Shown: positions 1-7,136 of the stretch, in pieces
Layout of the letters: each line of letters opens with the position of its first letter
How positions within the stretch are numbered: the stretch's first letter is position 1
Assembly: GCA_016789745.1 (NCBI GenBank)
Contig: JAEUQF010000228.1
Location: 1 to 38,169, forward strand
Length of the DNA: 38,169 nt
From: Bryobacterales bacterium
GTDB lineage: Bacteria > Acidobacteriota > Terriglobia > Bryobacterales > Bryobacteraceae
Direction of reading: 5' to 3'
The notes under the pieces: generated by a model
The model's database searches: none
Told to the model about the DNA's origin: nothing
Seen by the model: the letters and a program-made list of their open reading frames with translations, nothing else
Translations under genes and position numbers: made by a program

Positions 1-1
1 G

Positions 2-400
2 ATTATGTCGTTCGGCTGCGCGAACTTCTACCGGCAGTATGCGGCGCACTTCCCGGTGATTCCCAAACTGGTGCGCAAGACGATGACGCGCTTCGATGCC
101 AGCCGGATCAACTTCGCGACCAAAGGAATTGCCGAAGATTATCCGCTGGGCGTGAGCGGCGGCTTCCCGGCCAATGTGGCCCTGCGCTTCAACCCGCAGA
201 CTGGCGAGCCGGAGGCGTTCAACTTTGAAGAGTATGTGCGGGAGTTTCCGTTTGACTGGACGCCGAAGGCGCCTCCGCTTCCGGGCTCGGGCGGACGACT
301 CAGCGATGAAGAATTGGTGGGTGCGACCAGCGGTCTGCTGGCAAGCCCGCTGAGCATCAAGGAAAAGGCCGCGGCGATTCGTCAATTGGCGAACCGCTAG
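2..400 (+). CDS. C-terminal part of an unrecognised protein
   Basis: The reading frame is open from the first bases of the window to a TAG at 398-400. An ATG lies at position 5, but the codon before it is also sense, so the real start is probably upstream and this is a 3' fragment of about 130 residues. I do not recognise the family. The visible part has an aromatic-rich start (FGCANFYRQY), a Gly/Asn/Pro-rich middle (VSGGFPANVALRFNPQTGEP), a proline-rich linker and a helical C-terminus (LSIKEKAAAIRQLANR). Codon composition matches the neighbouring genes. It is followed by a structured region and a strong intrinsic terminator at 549-591, so it is likely the last gene of an upstream plus-strand unit. 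Confidence 0.6.
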   Translation: MMSFGCANFYRQYAAHFPVIPKLVRKTMTRFDASRINFATKGIAEDYPLGVSGGFPANVALRFNPQTGEPEAFNFEEYVREFPFDWTPKAPPLPGSGGRLSDEELVGATSGLLASPLSIKEKAAAIRQLANR

Positions 401-548
401 GCAAGGCTCGTGCCTGGGCGACTTTGGCGGGTCGCCCGGGCACGTTGCGGAAACTCTACCGGCTTTGAGCTGTTGAGTGAGCTCCGGCTCGCCGGGAGTA
501 TTCCGCCGTCGGAGGCTGTGCAATGGGCGGCACGGTCTCCTTGACAGA
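401..548 (+). other. Structured 3' region with a long hairpin; possible 3'UTR-derived small RNA
   Basis: No gene is seen here. Positions 409-422 and 431-444 form a near-perfect 14-bp stem (one G-T pair) around an 8-base loop, starting 9 bases after the stop codon. No T-run follows, so it is not itself an intrinsic terminator. The remaining stretch to 548 is GC-rich with further short complementary segments and runs into the terminator at 549-591. It could be an mRNA-stabilising 3' structure, an attenuator, or the body of a small RNA ending at that terminator. I could not match it to a known RNA family by eye. Confidence 0.35.
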
Positions 549-591
549 GGGGGAGCGCGCTTGGGGAAGCGTGCTCCCCCCTTTTTTGTTT
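549..591 (+). terminator. Strong rho-independent terminator
   Basis: A 12-bp GC-rich stem (549-560 with 569-580, one G-T pair) encloses the 8-base loop 561-568. It is followed by a T-run at 582-587 and further Ts to 591. The T-run is on the plus strand, so it ends transcription coming from the gene that stops at 400. It lies just beyond the end of the minus-strand flavin reductase gene (stop at 596) and so separates two convergent units. Confidence 0.85.
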
Positions 592-595
592 GGGA

Positions 596-1096
596 TCAGG
601 ACTGATGGGGCACTTGCAGTTTCTGGTAGCCCTGGTAGTAGACGAGAGGCTCGCCGTCGTTGACAGAAGCTTGCAGCACTTCGCCGAGGAAGATGCCATG
701 GTCGCCGGCATCGAGCAGACGGTCGAGCCGACATTCCAGTGTTGCCACAGCACCGGCGATCAGCGGCACCGCGTACTGGCCTTCGCGCCACGCAACCCCT
801 TCGAAGCGATCATCGGGACGGGTGGCGAAGCGATGGCTGATCTCCTGCTGCTGGTCGGAAAGGATGCTCAGACCGAAGTAGGGCGCTGCGCGGAAGGATG
901 GGAAGATGGCCGCGCGGTAGTCGATGCAAATCAGCACCAGGGGTGGGTCGAGCGACACCGATGTGAACGAGTTGATGGTCAGGCCGTGAGGACGGCGCTC
1001 GGCATCGAGCACCGCGGCAACGACGACGCCGGTGGCAAAGCGGCCGCAGGCGCGACGAAAAAGGCCGGGCGTGAGATGGGGCTGCGTGCTTGACAA
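596..1096 (-). CDS. Flavin reductase family protein (FMN-binding split barrel)
   Basis: The 166-residue product matches the flavin reductase-like domain used by two-component monooxygenase systems, which reduces free FMN/FAD with NAD(P)H. Near the N-terminus is the family start, an RRACGRFATGV segment, followed by HGLTINSFTSVSLDPPLVLICID, which is the classic flavin-binding strand-turn (TxxSFxSVSxxPP). The C-terminal half carries the usual LECRLDRLLDAGDHGIFLGEV core. The start is a TTG at 1094-1096, chosen because it gives the usual N-terminal length of about 17 residues before the GRFATG motif; the frame continues upstream only into the HU gene region. No oxygenase partner is visible in the window. 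The gene is monocistronic, with the terminator for the opposite strand just beyond its end. Confidence 0.85.
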   Translation of the reverse strand: MSSTQPHLTPGLFRRACGRFATGVVVAAVLDAERRPHGLTINSFTSVSLDPPLVLICIDYRAAIFPSFRAAPYFGLSILSDQQQEISHRFATRPDDRFEGVAWREGQYAVPLIAGAVATLECRLDRLLDAGDHGIFLGEVLQASVNDGEPLVYYQGYQKLQVPHQS

Positions 1097-1119
1097 GATC
1101 GTAAAGTCAATCCTATCAT
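1090..1119 (+). promoter_or_regulatory. Sigma70-type promoter for the HU/IHF gene
   Basis: A perfect TTGACA at 1090-1095 is followed after 18 bases by TATCAT at 1114-1119, one mismatch from TATAAT. Predicted transcription starts near 1126 and leaves a leader of about 75 bases before the TTG start of the HU gene at 1202. The -35 box overlaps the TTG start of the divergent flavin reductase. The -10 box covers the ATG at 1118, which argues against that ATG as the HU start. Confidence 0.65.
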
Positions 1120-1201
1120 GAGGTTTGCCGTAAAGTACCCAGCACGGACCGACAGACAGTCCGAGGCGTTTTCGAAACGGCAGGACGCCCTGGAGGATGG
1201 T

Positions 1202-1471
1202 TTGATCAAACTCGACATCATCAACGAAGTAGTGAACAAGACCGGCATCACCAAAACCAAGGCTGAAATGGCGGTTGAAACCGTGTTTGAGTGCATGAAG
1301 CGGGCACTGGGCCAGGGCGAGCGCATCGAACTGCGCGGCTTCGGCATCTTCAACGTGCGCCCGCGGAAAACGGGCATCGGGCGCAACCCGCGCACCGGCG
1401 CGGAAGTCGCGATTCCTCCGGGCAAGGCGGTCCGTTTCAAGCCCGGCAAAGAACTCCAGACGCTGCAATAA
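1202..1471 (+). CDS. HU/IHF family nucleoid DNA-binding protein
   Basis: The 89-residue product is a full-length bacterial histone-like protein that bends and compacts DNA as a dimer. It starts MIKLDIINEVVNKTGI, as HU/IHF proteins do. It contains the signature region GFGIFNVRPRKTGIGRNPRTG, whose NP pair sits at the tip of the DNA-intercalating beta-arm, and ends with VRFKPGKELQ. I chose the TTG at 1202 because GGAGGA lies at 1192-1197, the length is then typical (about 90), and the in-frame ATG at 1118 lies inside the predicted -10 box. The 84-base upstream extension has no HU character. The sequence looks nearer to IHF-alpha than to classical HU, but I would not assign the subunit. It is followed 15 bases later by an M50 protease gene. 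Confidence 0.92.
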   Translation: MIKLDIINEVVNKTGITKTKAEMAVETVFECMKRALGQGERIELRGFGIFNVRPRKTGIGRNPRTGAEVAIPPGKAVRFKPGKELQTLQ

Positions 1472-1486
1472 CGTCCGGATCGCGGC

Positions 1487-2434
1487 GTGCATCTCTCCCA
1501 GCCAGGCGGCGCGCTGGATTTGCTGCGTACCCACTTCGGTGAACCGCGGCTGCGGCGCCGGTTGTGGCTGCATGCGCTGTTGTTAGCCATTACCATTTTC
1601 ACCACCACTTTCGTTGGTGCCCGCATTGCTGAAAATTTTGGCTCCAACCGGCCGGCTTTTGTGGTGGAGGAAGACCTGGACGCTTACGTCGAAATCTGGC
1701 GGGAGCCGCGGCGGATGCTGCCAGGCCTGTGGTTTTCTATTCCGCTATTAGTGATTCTGCTGGCACATGAGTTCGGGCACTACCTGGCGTGTGTGGTGTA
1801 TCGCCTGGATGCTAGCCTGCCGTACTTTCTCCCCGCTCCCACCTTCATCGGCACAATGGGCGCTTTCATCCGCATCCGCTCCCCCATCTTCACGCGGCGT
1901 GAGTTATTCGACGTTGGAATTGCCGGTCCGCTGGCGGGACTTGTATTCGTGGTACCCGCCTTGGGCATCGGTCTGGCGCTGTCCAAAGTAATACCGGGCA
2001 TTGCGGGCCAGGGCGACCTGGTGTTCGGCATACCCCTTCTCCTGCGGGCAGTCGAAGGGCTGGTGTTTCCCGGCGTGCCCGTGGACGACATCTACCTGCA
2101 TCCGATGGCGCGCGCGGCATGGGTAGGCCTGTTCGCCACCGCATTGAACCTGCTTCCGTTTGGACAACTGGATGGCGGACACATTCTGTACGCAGTAGCC
2201 AGCGATCGCTTTCGCATTTTGGTCCGCGTGTTCCTGGTAATCCTGGTATTGCTGGGCAAACTCTACTGGCCCTGGTGGGCGTGGGCGGTATTGCTGTTCT
2301 TCTTCGGCCTGAAGCATCCGCCGATCTTCGACCCGGTACCGCTGAGCCGCGAACGGCGGTGGTTGGCGATACTGGCGCTGGCATTGTTCCTGCTATGCTT
2401 CATGCCGGCGCCGGTCACGACCGCTACGCTGTAA
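1487..2434 (+). CDS. Site-2 protease family (M50) membrane metalloprotease
   Basis: This is a 315-residue polytopic protein that cleaves substrates within the membrane. The zinc-binding HEFGH is at residues 94-98 in a hydrophobic segment. The second conserved motif, NLLPFGQLDGGH, is at 221-232, with the third metal ligand Asp229. There is one N-terminal transmembrane segment (about 28-45) and several after the HEFGH helix; a positively charged patch precedes the first. No PDZ domain is visible, which separates it from RseP and puts it with the compact M50B group common in Acidobacteriota and Cyanobacteria. The start is a GTG 15 bases after the HU stop. The substrate cannot be inferred; regulated proteolysis of a membrane-bound factor is the usual role. 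Confidence 0.9.
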   Translation: MHLSQPGGALDLLRTHFGEPRLRRRLWLHALLLAITIFTTTFVGARIAENFGSNRPAFVVEEDLDAYVEIWREPRRMLPGLWFSIPLLVILLAHEFGHYLACVVYRLDASLPYFLPAPTFIGTMGAFIRIRSPIFTRRELFDVGIAGPLAGLVFVVPALGIGLALSKVIPGIAGQGDLVFGIPLLLRAVEGLVFPGVPVDDIYLHPMARAAWVGLFATALNLLPFGQLDGGHILYAVASDRFRILVRVFLVILVLLGKLYWPWWAWAVLLFFFGLKHPPIFDPVPLSRERRWLAILALALFLLCFMPAPVTTATL

Positions 2435-2467
2435 GAAGGGAACGTCACGACGCCGACACCAGCCACG

Positions 2468-3217
2468 ATGAAAATATCGGCTACCATCATCGCCCGCAAT
2501 GAGGAGCGCAACATCGCCCGTGCGATTGAGAGCCTGCGCTGCTGCGATGAAGTGGTGCTGGTGGATAGCGGCTCCAGTGACCGCACGCTGGAGATCGCCC
2601 ATAAGCTGAATGCGCGCGTTATCGAGACCGAGTGGCGCGGCTATGCCGGACAGAAGAACTTCGCGGCGGCCCAGGCGGCGCACGACTGGATCCTGTCGAT
2701 TGATGCCGATGAGGCACTGAGCGAATCGCTGGAAGCCGACCTCTGGCTCCTAAAGAAAAACGGGCCGCGGTTCGATGCTTACACCATGCCCCGCATGGCG
2801 CAGTACATGGGCAAGTGGATCCAGCATTCGGGGTGGTACCCGGATCGCAAGGTGCGGCTGTATCACCGCGATAAGGCCACCTGGGTGGGCGACTTCGTCC
2901 ACGAGAGCGTGAAAGTAACGGGATCGGTGGGCCACCTGGACTCGAACCTGTTGCACTATACCTGCGATTCGTTCAGTGAACACCTGCGCACCATGGACCG
3001 CTACACGACGCTGGCCGCCGAAGAACTGGTATCGCGAGGCAAGCGGGTGAGTATGGCGAAGCTGCTGCTCGATCCGGCCTGGACGGCATTCCGCACCTAC
3101 TTCCTGCAACGGGGTTTTCTCGACGGCGCCGAAGGAGTAGCGATCGCCTATATGGCGGCTCTGTACACCTTTCTGAAATACGCCAAAGCCCGCAACATGA
3201 TGCCGGGGCGCCAGTAG
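2468..3217 (+). CDS. Glycosyltransferase family 2 (WaaE/KdtX-like)
   Basis: The 249-residue GT-A fold enzyme transfers a sugar from a nucleotide donor, probably to a lipopolysaccharide or other envelope glycan. It opens with SATIIARNEERNIARAIESL, then VVLVDSGSSDRT and the metal-binding DADE of SIDADEALS near residues 78-81. Between these is the TEWRGYAGQKNFA segment typical of the WaaE/KdtX-like subgroup. The C-terminal part is a short amphipathic tail. The stop codon is immediately followed by the ATG of the next glycosyltransferase, so the two are one transcription unit and probably one pathway. The ATG at 2468 has only a distant purine-rich sequence upstream, but no better in-frame start exists. 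Confidence 0.9.
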   Translation: MKISATIIARNEERNIARAIESLRCCDEVVLVDSGSSDRTLEIAHKLNARVIETEWRGYAGQKNFAAAQAAHDWILSIDADEALSESLEADLWLLKKNGPRFDAYTMPRMAQYMGKWIQHSGWYPDRKVRLYHRDKATWVGDFVHESVKVTGSVGHLDSNLLHYTCDSFSEHLRTMDRYTTLAAEELVSRGKRVSMAKLLLDPAWTAFRTYFLQRGFLDGAEGVAIAYMAALYTFLKYAKARNMMPGRQ

Positions 3218-4111
3218 ATGAAGGTGCTGCATGTCGATTGCGGACGCGAGATGCGCGGCGGCCAGTGGCAGGCGTTGTACCTGATGGTGGGACAGAAGAC
3301 GGTGGGCGTGCAGCCGTTGCTGCTGGCGCGCAAGGGCTCCCCGTTAGCGCAGGAGGCGGCGCAGCGTGGCGTGCCGGTGGTGCCGCTGTCGTGGCTGAGG
3401 TTGCGGAAGCTGTCGGCCGCGCATCAGATCACTCACGTGCACGACGCGCGCAGCCATACGATGGCGGCGCTGGTGGGCAAAGGACCGATCGTAGTCTCAC
3501 GGCGCGTGGCGTTTCCCATCAAACAGGGGTGGCTGTCGCGCTGGAAGTACGGCCGTGCGACGCGCTACCTCGCCGTATCGAACTTTGTCGCCGGTCAACT
3601 GCAGCAGGCCGGTGTGGCCGCCGAGCGCATCGTCGTGGTTTACGACGGTGTGCCGGTGAATCCGCGACCGGGCTTGGGCGACAAGCTGCTCATGCCCCAT
3701 TGGAACGATGCGCGCAAGGGATCGGCCCTGGCACGACAGGCTGCGCAGTTGGCGGGCCTGACGCTGAGCGAAACGCGGGATCTTGAAAAAGACCTGCCGT
3801 CGGCGCGCGCGCTGGTTTATCTCACCGACATGGAAGGCCTGGGATCGGCGGCGCTGCTGGCCATGGCGCACGGTGTGCCGGTGATCGCCAGCCGCGTGGG
3901 CGGACTGCCGGAGATCGTGCAACATGAAATCACCGGTCTGCTGGTGAATAACGACGCCGCCGATGTCGCGCAGGCGATGCGCCGGCTGGCGGGTGATCGC
4001 GCCTTCGCCGACCGTCTGGGCCGGCAAGGCATGGAATTCGTGCGCGGCGGATTTACACTGGCCGATATGGTGCTGCGTACCTACCACGAATACAAGCAGG
4101 TGATCCGATGA
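3218..4111 (+). CDS. Glycosyltransferase family 4, shortened
   Basis: The 297-residue protein looks like a compact GT4 retaining glycosyltransferase (GT-B fold). The N-terminal domain begins MKVLHVDCGREMRGGQWQ, resembling the glycine-rich acceptor loop of the family. The C-terminal domain has the nucleotide-sugar signature MEGLGSAALLAMAHGVPVIASRVGGLPEIV, equivalent to the E-x7-E region, although the second Glu of the classic motif is replaced here (LLAMAHG instead of EAMA). The protein is about 70-100 residues shorter than typical GT4 enzymes; the first part of the second Rossmann domain, including the usual VGR...KG segment, is compressed. It abuts the GT2 gene and overlaps the prepilin peptidase gene by 4 bases (ATGA), implying coupling. 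Confidence 0.85.
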   Translation: MKVLHVDCGREMRGGQWQALYLMVGQKTVGVQPLLLARKGSPLAQEAAQRGVPVVPLSWLRLRKLSAAHQITHVHDARSHTMAALVGKGPIVVSRRVAFPIKQGWLSRWKYGRATRYLAVSNFVAGQLQQAGVAAERIVVVYDGVPVNPRPGLGDKLLMPHWNDARKGSALARQAAQLAGLTLSETRDLEKDLPSARALVYLTDMEGLGSAALLAMAHGVPVIASRVGGLPEIVQHEITGLLVNNDAADVAQAMRRLAGDRAFADRLGRQGMEFVRGGFTLADMVLRTYHEYKQVIR

Positions 4112-4926
4112 TCGAAGCGGGGATCGCGGCCTTCTTCGGGCTGCTGATCGGCAGTTTTCTCAATGTGTGTATCTACCGGCTGCCGCGCGATCTGTCGGTG
4201 ATGTCGCCGGCGCGCTCGTTCTGCCCCGGCTGTGAAAAGACGGTGGCCTGGTACGACAACATCCCGGTGTTGAGCTTCTTTCTGCTGGGGCGCAGGTGCC
4301 GTAACTGCGGCGGCGTGATTCCCTGGCTCTATCCGGCGGTGGAGGCGATCACCTCGATCCTGTTCTTCTGGAGCGTATATAGCCGCGGGCCAAATCTGCT
4401 GGGCGTGAAGCTGTGCATCCTCAGCGCGATCATGGTGACGCTGTTCTTCACGGACCTGCAGGATCGCATTCTGCCCGATGAGTTCACCGTAGGCGGATTC
4501 CTTATCGCCTTGGGACTGGCCCCGTTGACACCCGCACCGTCGCAGTTGGCTTCCCTGTTCGCGCCGTACTGGCCGCCCTGGGCGCAATCGCTGCTGGAAG
4601 TCGCCATTGGCGGGTTGATACCGGCCGGCCTCTTCTGGCTGGTGGCGGAGGTCTATCTGCGGCTGCGGCAGCGCGAAGGCTTAGGGTTAGGCGATGTGAA
4701 GATGATGCTGGTGATCGGCGGCTTCCTGGGCCTGCCCAGCGCACTGGCGACCATCTTTCTGGCGGCTACCGCCGGCTCGCTGATCGGGCTGCTGTTTGTC
4801 TGGTTCACGAAGAAAGACCTCAGCAGCTACCAACTGCCGTTCGGCTCCTTCCTGGCGGTGGCGGCGCTATTTGTAGGGCTGTTCAGCGAACATCTGTTTT
4901 CCGTGTATTGGAAGGTAGTGGAGTGA
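4108..4926 (+). CDS. pilD: Prepilin peptidase / N-methyltransferase (type IV leader peptidase)
   Basis: The 272-residue inner-membrane aspartic protease processes type IV pilins and type II secretion pseudopilins and methylates the new N-terminus. The N-terminal domain has the GSFLNVCIYRLP motif (residues 15-26) and the paired zinc cysteines C39/C42 and C64/C67. The first catalytic Asp is in FTDLQDRILPDEFT (D116) and the second in GLGLGDVKMM. About seven hydrophobic helices follow. The methyltransferase cysteines are intact, so it should be bifunctional. The gene overlaps the preceding GT4 by 4 bases. No pilin, pilus ATPase or secretin gene is in the window, so it may be an orphan member serving machinery encoded elsewhere. 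Confidence 0.93.
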   Translation: MIEAGIAAFFGLLIGSFLNVCIYRLPRDLSVMSPARSFCPGCEKTVAWYDNIPVLSFFLLGRRCRNCGGVIPWLYPAVEAITSILFFWSVYSRGPNLLGVKLCILSAIMVTLFFTDLQDRILPDEFTVGGFLIALGLAPLTPAPSQLASLFAPYWPPWAQSLLEVAIGGLIPAGLFWLVAEVYLRLRQREGLGLGDVKMMLVIGGFLGLPSALATIFLAATAGSLIGLLFVWFTKKDLSSYQLPFGSFLAVAALFVGLFSEHLFSVYWKVVE

Positions 4927-4946
4927 GTTGCTAGCATGGAGCCACA

Positions 4947-5987
4947 ATGATCCCTGGGCACGCCAATTTCGAAGGTACCGCTGCGTACGCGGCGCGATTT
5001 CCGCAGTACCCGCATTTTTACCGCGACGCGCAGCAGTTGCAGGTATCCAGCCTGGGTATTGGCAGCTACCTGGGCGCGATGACCGACGAGGCCGATGCGG
5101 CCTACACGGACGCCATGCTGGCGGCGCTCGAGAACGGTATCAATTTCATTGACACCTCGCTCAACTATCGCCACCAGCGTTCGGAACTCGCCATCGGCGC
5201 GGCGCTCCAGCAAACCACGGTACCGCGGGAAGGCTATGTGGTTTGCAGCAAGGCCGGCTACCTGGTACCCGATGCCGTGCCGCTGGGCGTGCTGCAGGCA
5301 AGCGACGTCGTCGGCAACATGCATTCGCTGGCGCCGGTGTTCCTGAACGATCAATTGGAGCGCAGCCGCAAGAACCTGGGCGTGGACACCATCGACGTCT
5401 TCTATCTGCACAATCCGGAAACGCAGTTGCGCTTCGTTGCTCCAGACCTTTTCTACGAACGAATGCGCGCCGCGTTCCTGGCGTGTGAAGCCATGGCGGA
5501 TGCCGGCAAGATCCGCTGGTATGGAACGGCCACCTGGGACGGCTATCGCAAGAACGGCCAGTCGCACGGCCTGTCATTGACACGGTTGGAGGAGATTGCC
5601 GTGAAGGTGGGCGGCCCCCGGCATCGCTTCCGCTTCATCCAGTTGCCGTTCAACCTGGGCATGACGGAAGCCTACGGGCAGCGAGCGGAACAGGCGGGCG
5701 AGGAGCGCCGCAACGTACTGGACACCGCCGCGGCATTGGGAATCACAGCAGTGGCCAGCGCGTCGCTGCTGCAGGCAAGGCTGGCGAGTGATCTGCCGGA
5801 GTCGCTGCACCAGTTGATTGGCGGCTTTGCCACCGATGCCGCGCGTGCCCTTCAGTTCGCGCGTTCGGCTCCGAATGTGACGGTGGCACTGGTGGGCATG
5901 GGACGGCGGGATCACGTACTGTCGAACCTGGAAGTAGCCGCGGCACCGCCGATGCCGGCTGCCGCCTTCGAGCAGTTGTTTGGATAG
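4947..5987 (+). CDS. Aldo/keto reductase
   Basis: The 346-residue protein is a TIM-barrel NAD(P)H-dependent oxidoreductase. The catalytic tetrad is visible: Asp in INFIDTSLNY, Tyr in the same motif (SLNYR), Lys in VVCSKAGY and His in FYLHNPE. The C-terminal cofactor-binding area (NVTVALVGMGRRDHVLSNL) is conserved. It has an insertion compared with minimal AKRs, around the VPDAVPLGVLQASDVVGNMHSL region after the catalytic lysine. The substrate cannot be assigned. It lies 20 bases after pilD and 12 bases before the UvrC-like gene, in the same transcription direction. Confidence 0.9.
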   Translation: MIPGHANFEGTAAYAARFPQYPHFYRDAQQLQVSSLGIGSYLGAMTDEADAAYTDAMLAALENGINFIDTSLNYRHQRSELAIGAALQQTTVPREGYVVCSKAGYLVPDAVPLGVLQASDVVGNMHSLAPVFLNDQLERSRKNLGVDTIDVFYLHNPETQLRFVAPDLFYERMRAAFLACEAMADAGKIRWYGTATWDGYRKNGQSHGLSLTRLEEIAVKVGGPRHRFRFIQLPFNLGMTEAYGQRAEQAGEERRNVLDTAAALGITAVASASLLQARLASDLPESLHQLIGGFATDAARALQFARSAPNVTVALVGMGRRDHVLSNLEVAAAPPMPAAAFEQLFG

Positions 5988-5999
5988 GTCCGACGCCCG

Positions 6000-7136
6000 G
6001 TGACGCTGCATCCGAATCCACCAGAGACGCTGGAGTTCCACGACGAAGAGAGCCTGGACCAGGCGCTGGCGCAGTGTCCGAACGTGCCAGCGGCGTTTCT
6101 GATCTGGCCCTCCGAGGGCGCTCCCTACCTGGCAAAGACCGCGCTGTTGAAACGCAGACTGGATCGCCTGCTGGGGCGGCGTTCCCAACCATCGCGGTTG
6201 CTGCACTTGCGAGCCCTGGCGCGGCGCGTGGAGTATTGGCCCTACGCCTCGCGGCTGGAAGCGTCGCTGCTTCTCTACGAGTTGGCGCGCACGCATTTCC
6301 CCGACACCTACACCCGTGTTCTGAAATTACGCCAGCCGCCGTTCGTAAAGCTGCTGCTGGGCAACGAGTATCCGCGTACCCAGGTGACCACCCGCCTGTC
6401 CGGATCCGAAGCGCTGCACTACGGGCCGTTTTCGTCGCGTAGTGCGGCCGAAGCCTTCGAAGCCGGCTTCCTGGACCTGTTCCAGATCCGGCGCTGCCAG
6501 GAGGATCTGGAGGTATCGCCGGAGCATCCTGGCTGCCTGTATGGCGAGATGGGCAAGTGCCTGCGCCCCTGCCAGATGGTGGTCACCGCGGAGGGCTATC
6601 GCAGCGAAGTGGCGCGCGTGGAGGCCTTTCTGCGAACCGGCGGCCACAGCCTGCTGGAGTCCATCCAGACGGCGCGTGACCGGCTGAGCGAAGAGATGGA
6701 GTTCGAAGAGGCCGCACGGATGCACAAGCGGCTGGAGAAGGTAACAGCGCTGGTGCAGTCGAAGGGAGAACTGGCCTGCGACATCCAGAACCTGGGCGGT
6801 GTAGCGATTCTGCCGGCACTGCGGCTGGACGCCGTGATGCTGTGGTTTCTGCTGGATGGCTACTGGCGCCCGGGCATTACGCTGTCGTTGGAACTGGAAG
6901 AAGGACGGCCGGTACCGCTCGACCGCAAGATCCGCGAGCGGTTGCATCAGTTGCCGCCGGCGCGGCGCGTGTTGTTGAAGGAACGCCAGGAGCATCTGGC
7001 GCTGCTGACAGCCTGGTTCTTCTCCAGTTGGCGCGACGGCGAATGGGTGCCGATCGAAAACAGTTCGTCGATTCCGTATCGCAAGGTGGTGAACGCGGTG
7101 CACCGTGTTGTGAAAAGGGCGACCGCTATTCCGTAA
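6000..7136 (+). CDS. UvrC-like protein lacking the C-terminal nuclease half
   Basis: The 378-residue protein corresponds to the N-terminal half of UvrC. Residues 30-110 align with the GIY-YIG nuclease domain but the motif is degraded (AAFLIW in place of GIY, APYLAKT in place of YVGKA); the conserved Glu may survive in RLEASLL (E87). Next comes HYGPFSSRSAAEAF, equivalent to the UvrC YFGPY segment, then four cysteines C166, C179, C187 and C191 in the spacing of the UvrC iron-sulphur cluster, and a UVR motif at about 225-255 (LSEEMEFEEAARMHKRLEKV). The RNase H-like endonuclease and HhH domains are absent; the last 110 residues are unlike UvrC. The start is GTG at 6000. It probably lacks normal dual-incision activity; a binding or regulatory role is inference. 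Confidence 0.8.
   Translation: MTLHPNPPETLEFHDEESLDQALAQCPNVPAAFLIWPSEGAPYLAKTALLKRRLDRLLGRRSQPSRLLHLRALARRVEYWPYASRLEASLLLYELARTHFPDTYTRVLKLRQPPFVKLLLGNEYPRTQVTTRLSGSEALHYGPFSSRSAAEAFEAGFLDLFQIRRCQEDLEVSPEHPGCLYGEMGKCLRPCQMVVTAEGYRSEVARVEAFLRTGGHSLLESIQTARDRLSEEMEFEEAARMHKRLEKVTALVQSKGELACDIQNLGGVAILPALRLDAVMLWFLLDGYWRPGITLSLELEEGRPVPLDRKIRERLHQLPPARRVLLKERQEHLALLTAWFFSSWRDGEWVPIENSSSIPYRKVVNAVHRVVKRATAIP

Noticed and set aside
541..563. TTGACA at 541-546 as a promoter
   Set aside because: No -10 box at 16-18 bases; the region is the terminator stem.
1118..1201. ATG 1118 as start of the HU gene
   Set aside because: It lies in the -10 box of a strong promoter, and the extra 28 residues have no HU character.
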